DNA from: CAZVFX01 sp964626565 | Lineage (GTDB): Bacteria; Myxococcota_A; UBA9042; CAIXZC01 | NCBI GenBank assembly: GCA_964626565.1 | Contig: CAZVFX010000052.1 | Coordinates: 1-46,938 of the forward strand | DNA length: 46,938 nucleotides | Direction: 5' to 3' | Part shown: piece after piece, positions 15,702-23,672 of the stretch | Layout of the letters: every line of letters begins with the position of its first letter | Numbering within the stretch: the first letter of the stretch is position 1 | Notes under the pieces: model-generated | What the model saw: only the letters and a program-made list of their open reading frames with translations | Database searches by the model: none | Told to the model about the DNA's origin: nothing | Program-made: the position numbers and the translations under genes

Positions 15702-16537
15702 GCTGCGCCGAAGAAATCAAAATGACGAACTTGCAGAACTACGAAGCCGAGATGTTGAAGGCCAACCGGACGGTGGCTTTTCTGGCCAACGCAGCAGCGG
15801 AATCCCAGGCAGATTCGCAGGTCTCCGTTTCGGGCCGGGAATGTGCTGAGAAGCTGACGCAAATTGCAGATGCAGCAGCGTCGCAGTTGGAAGTCATCGC
15901 TCGCCAGGACCCATCGAGCTTGACTCCCGAGGACCTGCGGGACGACCTCCAGATCGCCATGGCCCCCGTCTACCGGGAAGTGGGCCTGCAGCTACGCACC
16001 TGGGTCCTTTCCTCCCCGTTCAAGGGCCGGAGGAAGTTCTGCAAGGTGAGGGAAGAGTACGTCGAAAACGCCGAGATGAGCGATTGCGTCCGCAGCTTGA
16101 GTTTCGTGGCCGAATGCTACGTCAGCGAACTGGTTGAAGAAGCCCACGGCAAGTCCCGCCGGGGTCCCAGGCGGAAGAAGCCCATTGACATGGCCTACGT
16201 TCTTTCCACCTGCATAGGCAGGGAAGGCTACCGCCTCATGAAAGAAGACGGCGAATGCGGCCGCCGGGAAGTTTTTCAGCCCACAGTAACAATGGCGGAT
16301 GACTCAATGGAGTCCGCTGATATCGAGACCGACAACGCCCACATTCGCGTGGCCTGGGACCGCCTTGACCCGGACTCCCGGGCGATTCTGGGCCTCCTGG
16401 CAGATGGACTCGACCCATCGGCCATTTCGGGCAAACTGGGGCTGGCCTTAGGTGACGTAGGCGACCGGCTAATGGTCGCCAAAAACCGCTTCGCTGAACT
16501 GGTAGGACGGCCTGACCTGAAGGTGGCCGGAGCCTGA
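15698..16537 (+). CDS. Cytoplasmic protein with C-terminal sigma-70 region 4-like helix-turn-helix
   Basis: The ATG at 15698 overlaps the stop of the QHD gene. The 279-residue product has no signal peptide. The N-terminal 200 residues are helical with several Cys and no recognised domain. Residues about 225-270 (WDRLDPDSRAILGLLADG and the following SAISGKLG) resemble the region 4 helix-turn-helix of sigma factors and LuxR-type regulators, which bind DNA; no sigma region 2 is visible. A regulatory role for this operon is a reasonable guess. It is followed two bases later by the next gene. The fold assignment of the tail is moderate and the rest is unknown. Confidence 0.55.
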   Translation: MSCAEEIKMTNLQNYEAEMLKANRTVAFLANAAAESQADSQVSVSGRECAEKLTQIADAAASQLEVIARQDPSSLTPEDLRDDLQIAMAPVYREVGLQLRTWVLSSPFKGRRKFCKVREEYVENAEMSDCVRSLSFVAECYVSELVEEAHGKSRRGPRRKKPIDMAYVLSTCIGREGYRLMKEDGECGRREVFQPTVTMADDSMESADIETDNAHIRVAWDRLDPDSRAILGLLADGLDPSAISGKLGLALGDVGDRLMVAKNRFAELVGRPDLKVAGA

Positions 16538-16539
16538 GA

Positions 16540-17451
16540 ATGGAACTCCGCAATCTGCTCGCGAACTACGAAGAGCACGTCTCTACGCTCTCCTCGAGCG
16601 ACTTCGGCACCGAGACGTGGGACCTCATCGCTTCCAGCGCCTATGAGGCCGCCCTGTCCGTCTATGACAACATCAAGCAGAACTGGGGCTGGCAGCACGA
16701 AGGAACGGTGCCCGGTGAGCTTTGCGTCCGGGTTCTGAAGCGCCACACCCGAGCCTTTGTCAGCGACGGCATAGCCAGCGCACCGATCAGGGAGCTCACC
16801 GACCGGCTGGCCGAAACGGAAGACAGCATCACCACCGACATTCCCACAGTTCGCCGCATGGTCCGGGCTTTCGCTCAATTGGCAGTTCTCTACCTCGACG
16901 CAGATGACCCGCGCCTGGCCAACGCCGGGGGCCTTATCGCTTCCGTTTCCTGGCGCACCCGGGAACTGGACCTGGTCGAAAACCTCATCGAAATCCTGGC
17001 GAAGCGAGAAAAACAGGCGACCACGCCTTTGGGTCGCAAGATGCTGGCATTCAGACGGGAGAACACCCTCGGTGGCGTAAGCCAGATGAAGGGTGATTTC
17101 CACTCTGCACTGCACCATCACTCAGAGGCGCTGCGACACGCCTACGACGACCGGGCCCGGCTCACCGCCTACCTCAACATCTCCGAAGACGCCATCGTTA
17201 TCGGCGCCATGGACCAGGCCAATGAGGCCTTCGCAGCAGCTCACGCACTCGACCCCGAGGTGCTCGAACAGCGCATGAACGCGGTTGACTATGCCCGGGA
17301 CATCAACAACTGCACGGGTGACTTGTCGGGACTGAATGCAACCAGCCGCGACCTGCTCGGCTCTTGCCTGCGCCGCGGCTTCCCCGACGCAGAGGACGCC
17401 GAGCAGAGACTCTCCATCCAGCAGGCCCTGAACAACCTTTCCCACCTATAG
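16540..17451 (+). CDS. Helical TPR-like cytoplasmic protein
   Basis: A 303-residue protein without signal peptide or membrane helix, starting two bases after the previous stop. Residues about 185-265 contain A/G/L-patterned helix pairs (GDFHSALHHHSEALRHAY, MDQANEAFAAAHALDP) typical of tetratricopeptide repeats, which mediate protein-protein contacts. The N-terminal half is helical with no motif I recognise. Its place between a helix-turn-helix protein and secreted proteins suggests a partner-binding role in the same process. Its function is unknown. Confidence 0.6.
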   Translation: MELRNLLANYEEHVSTLSSSDFGTETWDLIASSAYEAALSVYDNIKQNWGWQHEGTVPGELCVRVLKRHTRAFVSDGIASAPIRELTDRLAETEDSITTDIPTVRRMVRAFAQLAVLYLDADDPRLANAGGLIASVSWRTRELDLVENLIEILAKREKQATTPLGRKMLAFRRENTLGGVSQMKGDFHSALHHHSEALRHAYDDRARLTAYLNISEDAIVIGAMDQANEAFAAAHALDPEVLEQRMNAVDYARDINNCTGDLSGLNATSRDLLGSCLRRGFPDAEDAEQRLSIQQALNNLSHL

Positions 17452-17459
17452 GGGCGCGC

Positions 17460-18068
17460 ATGCTTACACGTACATGGATCCTTGTTGCAGTAGTTGTGGT
17501 TCTCGCCGCCTTCCCCCGACCCGCTCGGGCCATCAAGTGGGAAATGCGGGCAGGGACCTACGTCGCCAAAAGAACGCCGCCCAAGCCGGTCAAGGTCGCT
17601 TCTATTGTAATCCTGGAAGGGTACAAACTGCGCCTCATCTTCCCGGGCGCCAGCACGGGAACCCGCATCGAAGTAATGGGCACCTACAAAACCACCGCCA
17701 CCAAGTTCAGCGACTATCATATCACCTACACAGTCGAGTCGGTGGACTCGGTCCACGAAGAGCCTGGCCAGAAAGCACCCAAGGTGAAGAAGCTGGACAA
17801 AACCAGGCAACTCGGCAGAGATTTTCAACCCAAGACCGAGTACCGATTCACGTTCGGCTTCGGGTGCTCAGACAAGTACGAGTACGCCCAGCTCTGTCTC
17901 CATGACACCAACGAAGACGGCTCGGCCCACGTGGAATGCGACGAACTATTCGACCTGACTTCAGAGTGCACACCTCCGCCGCCCCGTCCTGTCGACGCAC
18001 CGCTACCTAACGCTCCTCCCGATTTCATCCCCAATACGGACAAGGTACTTCCCGAAGATCTCCAATGA
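17460..18068 (+). CDS. Secreted protein of unknown function
   Basis: The ATG at 17460 opens a signal peptide ending in ARA-IKW; the longer frame overlaps the previous gene. The 202-residue protein has a beta-rich centre (ASIVILEGYKLRLIFPG, HITYTVESVD), a four-Cys region near GFGCSDKYEYAQLCLHD and a Pro-rich tail. It overlaps the next gene by ATGA and sits eight bases after the TPR-like gene, so it belongs to the same operon. No family is recognised. Confidence 0.6.
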   Translation: MLTRTWILVAVVVVLAAFPRPARAIKWEMRAGTYVAKRTPPKPVKVASIVILEGYKLRLIFPGASTGTRIEVMGTYKTTATKFSDYHITYTVESVDSVHEEPGQKAPKVKKLDKTRQLGRDFQPKTEYRFTFGFGCSDKYEYAQLCLHDTNEDGSAHVECDELFDLTSECTPPPPRPVDAPLPNAPPDFIPNTDKVLPEDLQ

Positions 18069-20104
18069 GACCCTTTTCTCTCCTGCTGCTGGCGTGTGCA
18101 TGCGTGTCGTGCGGGAACCCGCCCGCACCGGCCCGGGACGCGACCACGGGCGAGAATCTCCTCGATACAGCCAGGCGACTACCCGACTTGTCCGCCCCGG
18201 AGATCGCAACCGACGCGGCGAGCCCTCCGGACACCGCGGACAGTTGGGTCTTCCAACGCAACAACTACGAACCCGTTCACGGATGGATTCTCCTCGACCC
18301 CAATCCGGAGGCGGTGAAGGAGAGCATCGAACTGGCAGCCGAATTCGGAGTCAATCACATTCAACTCTCCCACGGCCTCATTATGAACGTGGAAGACATC
18401 CTCGGCAGCGGGGAAGAGATTGCACAACGGGTAGAAACCCTGAAAATGGGCATCTCTCTGGCCCACCAACACGGCATGAAGGCCTTCGTATGGACCCACG
18501 AATTCTCGGGGACAGACCTCGACATCTGCTTTGGTCCGGAGGGTCAGGTCTGGCAGGACCGCGCCGACGCATACCGGCAGATGTTCGACAAACTTCCGGA
18601 CCTGGACGGTGTGATCCTCATGTTCGGTTCCGCCCCTTCCCCGCCCTGGTTCGCGATCTGCATGTGCGACTGGTGCCTGGACAACTACGACGAACTCCCA
18701 CTCTTCATCCCACCGGCAGAGGAACGGTTGAAACTGGTGACCGAGCAGATCGGCAAGGTGGTGGTCGAAGAGTTGGGTAGAGAAATGTTCGTTCGCACTT
18801 TTGTACATGAACCTGCTGAGGTCGCCTGGCATTCGGACGGACTGGCCGCGGCCGCTGACGTGGCTTTTACAGGGATGCACAAGGGGCCGGTGCAAGACTG
18901 GCAGCCGTACAACCCCCACCATCCGTGCACCGGCAACGTCGGCAACCACCCGTCGGTGCTGGAACTGGACCTGGCGGGGGAATACTACGGCCTCTCCGAA
19001 CTGCCGTTCGCAGCCCCCGGCTACTATTGGTACCGACTGCAGAACTTGTGGAACAACAAGGGAATCGGAGTGGTGGCTCGTATCCAGCGGGGCAGCCACC
19101 ATGCAGCCGGCACCCCTAACGAAGTCAACATGTTGGCCGTCCGTCGGCTCGTAGAGAATCCTCACACCTCCCTCGACTCGATATGGGACGAATTCCTGAC
19201 CGCGCAGTATGGCCTGTCCCCGGACTCTCCCGACCAGAAAACGCTCACGAGCATACTTCAGGACACCTTTCCCATTCGCCGCAAATCCCACTACGTTTTG
19301 GGTATCTGGGCGCTGGAAAAGGGGAGCGACCTTCCCGGCAACACCAGCCTGGGTGAATTCTACGACCGCGGAAAGATGCCCAAGTGGGACCCGGACTGGC
19401 AGGAAATTTGGGACGACTTGGACAAGCCAGACCGGGAAACGGTGCTGAAGATCTGGCAGGAAGGCACCGAAGCCGTTGTGCTCTCCGAAAGCTCCCTCGA
19501 CCGTTTCCAGACGATGTCCACCCTCTCCGAGCAACATCAGCAGGATCTTGGGCGCCGGCTGCTTCATCAGTGGTACGCAGCACGAGCGTGGCGTGCGGTG
19601 GAGCTGTACATCTGGTCCGCCCGAGCCAAGTCCAAGGGCAACGATTTTCCCGACTCCCCCGGATGGCGTCGGTGGGCCTACGAAGAACTGGGCGAAATAG
19701 CTTCCGGGATGGAAGCCGACGGTCTGTCCAACGTCTCCCTCGCTTCCCCGGGCAGGATCAACCAGTTCCGCAGCGCAGTCGCCGGAGGCGTTCCCCCTGA
19801 CATCGCGCCCGCATTCCCCGACGAGTTGTTGTTTTCACCCATCCGAACGACGAAGGTCACATCCACCAGCGCAACCGTGACCTTTTCCATCAACCGGGAC
19901 GCATCAGTCACGCTAGACTACGGCTTGGAGATCCCTGACTACGGCCAGACCATCGAGGTCGGGCCCGTTCAGGCCAAACAAGAGGCCGAGGTCCACCTCG
20001 AGAACCTCGAGCCGGGCCAGCGCCACGTAGTCCGCGTGCGAGCCAAATGGTCTGCCAGTGAGCATTCCGGGGGTGACTTCTGGCTGTTCACTTCCGTCGA
20101 CTGA
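18065..20104 (+). CDS. Lipoprotein with TIM-barrel glycosidase-like region and C-terminal Fn3-like domain
   Basis: Overlaps the previous gene by ATGA. The leader ends in CVSCGN (lipid Cys16). Residues about 60-330 have the alternating strand/helix look of a glycosidase barrel, with PEAVKESIELAAEFGVNHI, a GMKAFVWTHEF strand-end and DGVILMFG; this resembles GH67-type alpha-glucuronidases and other TIM-barrel hydrolases, but I could not fix catalytic residues. The last 100 residues (SATVTFSINRDASVTLDYG, LENLEPGQRHVVRVRA) look like a fibronectin type III domain. The dispersed 12-mer lies in the barrel part. It is probably at the cell surface or periplasm; enzymatic activity is uncertain. Confidence 0.55.
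   Translation: MRPFSLLLLACACVSCGNPPAPARDATTGENLLDTARRLPDLSAPEIATDAASPPDTADSWVFQRNNYEPVHGWILLDPNPEAVKESIELAAEFGVNHIQLSHGLIMNVEDILGSGEEIAQRVETLKMGISLAHQHGMKAFVWTHEFSGTDLDICFGPEGQVWQDRADAYRQMFDKLPDLDGVILMFGSAPSPPWFAICMCDWCLDNYDELPLFIPPAEERLKLVTEQIGKVVVEELGREMFVRTFVHEPAEVAWHSDGLAAAADVAFTGMHKGPVQDWQPYNPHHPCTGNVGNHPSVLELDLAGEYYGLSELPFAAPGYYWYRLQNLWNNKGIGVVARIQRGSHHAAGTPNEVNMLAVRRLVENPHTSLDSIWDEFLTAQYGLSPDSPDQKTLTSILQDTFPIRRKSHYVLGIWALEKGSDLPGNTSLGEFYDRGKMPKWDPDWQEIWDDLDKPDRETVLKIWQEGTEAVVLSESSLDRFQTMSTLSEQHQQDLGRRLLHQWYAARAWRAVELYIWSARAKSKGNDFPDSPGWRRWAYEELGEIASGMEADGLSNVSLASPGRINQFRSAVAGGVPPDIAPAFPDELLFSPIRTTKVTSTSATVTFSINRDASVTLDYGLEIPDYGQTIEVGPVQAKQEAEVHLENLEPGQRHVVRVRAKWSASEHSGGDFWLFTSVD
18508..18519 (+). 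repeat. Dispersed 12-mer GGGGACAGACCT (exact)
   Basis: Sense to the lipoprotein gene, read as G-T-D-L. Confidence 0.85.
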
Positions 20105-20137
20105 GCTCTCACTAGTCGAATATTGTTGCGATAAGCG

Positions 20138-20165
20138 TTGACTCCGGTTCTTACTTTGGTACTAT
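20138..20165 (+). promoter_or_regulatory. Predicted promoter of gatE-gatD-glnA
   Basis: TTGACT (20138-20143), 16 bp, TACTAT (20160-20165). The leader to the gatE start is about 165 nt. Confidence 0.5.
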
Positions 20166-20188
20166 GCGCGTGCTTTGAAAACATGACC

Positions 20189-20205
20189 TGGGCCCGTAGG
20201 GCCCA
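20189..20205. promoter_or_regulatory. Short perfect inverted repeat in the gatE leader
   Basis: TGGGCCC and GGGCCCA flank GTA (20189-20205). It lies just after the predicted transcription start. The same leader holds two GAGTGTTGT direct repeats and an ACCGG...CCGGT pair further down. No T-box or tRNA-like element was recognised. Confidence 0.45.
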
Positions 20206-20335
20206 TTCCTGGTGACTTCGCGCGCCGCGGTCCGAAACCGGCCTGAGTGTTGTTCCCGGCGAGTGTTGTCTTCGGGGGTCTTGAACACCGGCTCTGCACC
20301 GGTTAGAATCAAACTCCAAGCTGGGGGTTGGCTCC

Positions 20336-22273
20336 ATGCATACCGACTTCCTGACCAAAGCGGGCTACCGGGCCATGGGGCTGAGGTGTGGGCTGGAGGT
20401 GCATCAGCAACTGCGCACCCGGCACAAGCTGTTCTGCAAGTGCCCCAACGAAGCCTACACCAACCACTATGATGCGGAGATTCTCCGCCACATGCGGCCG
20501 ACTTTATCGGAAATGGGCGAGTACGATCGGACCGCGCTCATGGAATACCGCACCCGCAAGGAGATCATCTACCGTCTCCACAGGGACCGTGTGTGCACCT
20601 ACGAGATAGATGACGCTCCTCCGTTCGGACTCAACCAGGAGGCGCTGGACATTGCCATCGAGATATCGCTTCTCTTGCACTGCAATATAGTCAGCGAAAT
20701 CCACATCGCTCGCAAGCAGTACCTTGACGGTTCGATTCCAACCGGTTTCCAACGCACCATGATCGTTGGCCTGGACGGCTGGTTTCCGGTCGGCGATCGC
20801 AAGATTCGGGTACGCCAGGTCTCCCTGGAAGAAGACGCCTGCCGGGAGGTGTCGGATGAAGGACACATTCGCACCTACTACACCGACCGTCTCTGCATTC
20901 CGCTCATTGAAGTAGTAACCGACCCCGATTTCAGAACTCCGGAAGAGGCGGCGGAAGGCGCCGAGGTGATCCGCCGCTGCACACGAGTCACGGGGAAGGT
21001 GCGCCGCGGTGCGGGGGCCACACGCCAGGACACCAATGTCAGCGTCAGCGGGGGAGACCGCGTTGAGATCAAGGGGGTGTCTTCCATCCACATTGTCCCC
21101 CAACTGGTTCACTGGGAGGGGATCCGTCAACGAGCTCTCATCGAAATCGCAACCATACTAAGCAATCGTGGTCTCACCGAGGAGCATTTCGGGAATGAGT
21201 GGAGAGAAGTAACCGACCTTATGCGGATGTCCCGTTTCAAGCCGATCAGGCAGGCCGTGGCGGACGGCCATACCGTGTACGCCGTCCGCCTCCCTCGCTT
21301 CCGGGGGATACTGGAGCACTCGTTGGGAAACGCGCGGGCCTTTGTGGACGAGTTGCGCGACAGGGTCCGTGTAGTGGCTTGCCTGGACTCCGAACCCAAC
21401 TTGCTCTATTCCGAGGACACTTCGCCATCTATCGCTCACCGGATCTGGCAGAGGGTCAATTCCCTCGTCGAAGCGGACCAGAATGATGCGGTCCTGTTGG
21501 TCTGGGGGCCACAGCGAGACGCGGTGACGGCTTGCGAGGAGATCGTCTGGCGCAGCCGTGACGCGCTGGTAGGGGTCGTTCCCGATACCAGGCAAGTCCG
21601 GACCAGCGGGGCGACAAGATTCGAACGGGTGCTGGCCGGCCCCAATCGCATGTACCCGGACACCGATATGCCTCCGGTGGCCATTGCGCCGGAGAGGCTG
21701 GTCCGCATCAGGGCGTCGCTGCCCGCTCCTCCGTGGGAGCGATACCGTGTATTGACTGAGAAATACGGACTGCCTCACGACGCGGCTGACGCCCTTATTC
21801 TCACCGGTCGAGCCGACCTGTATTTGAGAATCGTCGAGGAAATCGGTGCGCCGGCTCGGGTGGCCTCCCACATTCTGACCAACGTGTTCCGCCGTCTGCA
21901 GCGGCGGTGGCAGTCGCCGGAGGATATCCCGGAAGAAACTCTGCTGGAGTTCTTCCGCCACTATGCCGAAGGCGGATTGACCCGGGAAACGGCCGTTGAT
22001 GTGCTGGCCCGACTGTCGCGAAAGCCCGGCACCAGCCTGGAGGCCGCGCTGGAAGGTCTTCCCTCTCGGCGGCTTGCCACGCCCAAGGAGTTGGACCGTG
22101 TCATTGTGCCCATGCTGGAGGAGGAACGAGATCTGCTGATGTCCCGTCCGCGATTCAAGGCGACGGCTATCGCGATGGGTGTCGTCATGCCGGAAGTACG
22201 CGGCTGCTGTGCGGGGAAGGAAATACAAGCCCGCGTCGAGGCCTGGCTGGATGCACAGGAGGACGCGCAATGA
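20336..22273 (+). CDS. gatE: Glu-tRNA(Gln) amidotransferase subunit E (archaeal type)
   Basis: The 645-residue product matches GatE, the tRNA-binding kinase/transamidase subunit that activates Glu on tRNA(Gln) with ATP and transfers ammonia. It has GLEVHQQL (19-26), KLFCKCP, MRPTLSEMGEYDRTALMEY, YEIDDAPP, the IHIARKQYLDGSIPTGFQRT signature and SLEEDACRE. Residues about 290-400 hold the AspRS-like insertion that separates GatE from bacterial GatB; length also fits GatE (about 620-640) rather than GatB (about 480). The C-terminal YqeY-like tail ends MPEVRGCCAGKEI. A GGGGG lies eight bases before the ATG. It overlaps gatD by ATGA. GatDE is textbook archaeal, so its presence in this bacterial setting is unusual. 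Confidence 0.93.
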   Translation: MHTDFLTKAGYRAMGLRCGLEVHQQLRTRHKLFCKCPNEAYTNHYDAEILRHMRPTLSEMGEYDRTALMEYRTRKEIIYRLHRDRVCTYEIDDAPPFGLNQEALDIAIEISLLLHCNIVSEIHIARKQYLDGSIPTGFQRTMIVGLDGWFPVGDRKIRVRQVSLEEDACREVSDEGHIRTYYTDRLCIPLIEVVTDPDFRTPEEAAEGAEVIRRCTRVTGKVRRGAGATRQDTNVSVSGGDRVEIKGVSSIHIVPQLVHWEGIRQRALIEIATILSNRGLTEEHFGNEWREVTDLMRMSRFKPIRQAVADGHTVYAVRLPRFRGILEHSLGNARAFVDELRDRVRVVACLDSEPNLLYSEDTSPSIAHRIWQRVNSLVEADQNDAVLLVWGPQRDAVTACEEIVWRSRDALVGVVPDTRQVRTSGATRFERVLAGPNRMYPDTDMPPVAIAPERLVRIRASLPAPPWERYRVLTEKYGLPHDAADALILTGRADLYLRIVEEIGAPARVASHILTNVFRRLQRRWQSPEDIPEETLLEFFRHYAEGGLTRETAVDVLARLSRKPGTSLEAALEGLPSRRLATPKELDRVIVPMLEEERDLLMSRPRFKATAIAMGVVMPEVRGCCAGKEIQARVEAWLDAQEDAQ

Positions 22274-23652
22274 CCGACAAGTATCGCGGCTATCGGGGGC
22301 GGGCCCTGGAGACGCTGAAACACTTCCAGACCGGGGTCTGGAACCTCGCCACCATAGAAACAACGGGCGGGACCTTCGAAGGGCTCATCCTGCCACGCTC
22401 CGAGACGTTCGATGACAAGCACCTCGTGCTCAAACTTGACAGCGGGTACAACATCGGCATAGCCGTGGACACCATCGAACACATGGAAGAGCATGGACTC
22501 CGTGAAGCCGACTACCGGATTCCCGAGAAGGAGGTGCCCTACAACTCCGACCTGCCCAACGTTATGCTGTTTGGCACGGGCGGCACAATCGCGTCTCGCC
22601 TTGACTACAGGACCGGCGCAGTTATTCCCAGCTTCAGCCCTGCCGAATTGAACGGTGCGGTACCCGAATTGGCCGGGGTGTGCAACCTCACCACGACGAA
22701 ACTCTATGGGGTTTTCAGCGAGAACATGGCCCGGGAGCAGTACATAGGCACCGCCATGGCCATCGGCAAGGCGATCCAGGACGGGTACAAGGGCATCGTC
22801 ATTGGCCACGGTACCGACACTATGCACCACACGGCCGCTCTGCTCTCTTTCATGGTGCAGAACTCTCCCATACCGATCGTCATGGTGGGTTCGCAACGCT
22901 CGTCAGACCGGCCGTCCTCCGACGCGGCGCTCAACCTGATCCACGCTACGCACACCGCCGGGTACAGTGATATCGCGGAAGTTCTCGTTTGTATGTTCGG
23001 ACCGACGTCGGATGAGTATGGCTTGCTTCACCGCGGCACCAGGGTGCGCAAGATGCACTCCAGTTATCGCTCCACTTTCAGGACGATCGGAGACATTCCG
23101 GTGGCGACCGTAAATGCCGACGACATCGTGCCACTGCGAGATGACTACAACCGGCGCCGGCAGGATCGAGACGTCGTCATCGACGCGGCTTATGAGGACC
23201 GGACCACCCTCTTATCGTTTTATCCGGGGATGAACCCGGACATCATGAGGGCATGCGTAGACCTTGGCTACAAGGGCATCATCATCGCGGGAACCGGGCT
23301 TGGCCATGTCAACCGGCCGATGTATGAGGCGCTCGAGTATGCGCAAGCGAAAGATGTCCACGTATACATGACGGTCCAGACCTTGTGGGGCTATGTGCAG
23401 ATGTATGTTTATGAAACCGGGCGCGAAATGATGGAGTTGGGAGTGATACCCGGCGGCAACATGCTCCCGGAGACGGCTTTCATGAAGTTGGGCTGGGTAC
23501 TGGGACACTCGAATGACCGGGACAAGGTCAGGGATATGATGCTCACGCCCATCGCACATGAGATCACCGACCGCGAACCTCATGATGGATATCTCATCTA
23601 CCAGGGCGGGCTGCCCGAGGTGGAGGAATTCGTGGCGCGGCACCTGAAATAG
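22270..23652 (+). CDS. gatD: Glu-tRNA(Gln) amidotransferase subunit D (archaeal type)
   Basis: A 460-residue L-asparaginase-like glutaminase with the extra N-terminal domain (about 1-95) that distinguishes GatD from plain asparaginases (about 330 residues). The active-site blocks are FGTGGTIAS (101-109, Thr103), IGHGTDTMHHTAA (Thr182, Asp183) and RGTRVRKMHSS (Lys261), matching the Thr-Thr-Asp-Lys set known from archaeal GatD. It releases ammonia from glutamine for GatE. GSQRSSDRPSSDAA is also diagnostic. It overlaps gatE by ATGA, so the two subunits are translationally coupled, and glnA follows after 20 bp. Confidence 0.93.
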   Translation: MTDKYRGYRGRALETLKHFQTGVWNLATIETTGGTFEGLILPRSETFDDKHLVLKLDSGYNIGIAVDTIEHMEEHGLREADYRIPEKEVPYNSDLPNVMLFGTGGTIASRLDYRTGAVIPSFSPAELNGAVPELAGVCNLTTTKLYGVFSENMAREQYIGTAMAIGKAIQDGYKGIVIGHGTDTMHHTAALLSFMVQNSPIPIVMVGSQRSSDRPSSDAALNLIHATHTAGYSDIAEVLVCMFGPTSDEYGLLHRGTRVRKMHSSYRSTFRTIGDIPVATVNADDIVPLRDDYNRRRQDRDVVIDAAYEDRTTLLSFYPGMNPDIMRACVDLGYKGIIIAGTGLGHVNRPMYEALEYAQAKDVHVYMTVQTLWGYVQMYVYETGREMMELGVIPGGNMLPETAFMKLGWVLGHSNDRDKVRDMMLTPIAHEITDREPHDGYLIYQGGLPEVEEFVARHLK

Positions 23653-23672
23653 GGCAGGATTGCGAGGAAACC

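Noticed and set aside
18179..19567. 462-codon minus-strand frame over the glycosidase-like lipoprotein
   Set aside because: The plus-strand lipoprotein has signal, overlap with its neighbour and Fn3-like tail; the minus frame has no motif.
20280..20335. Possible tRNA-like 3' half (GGTTAGAATCAAACTCC) before gatE
   Set aside because: No acceptor stem or anticodon arm could be folded; treated as leader sequence.
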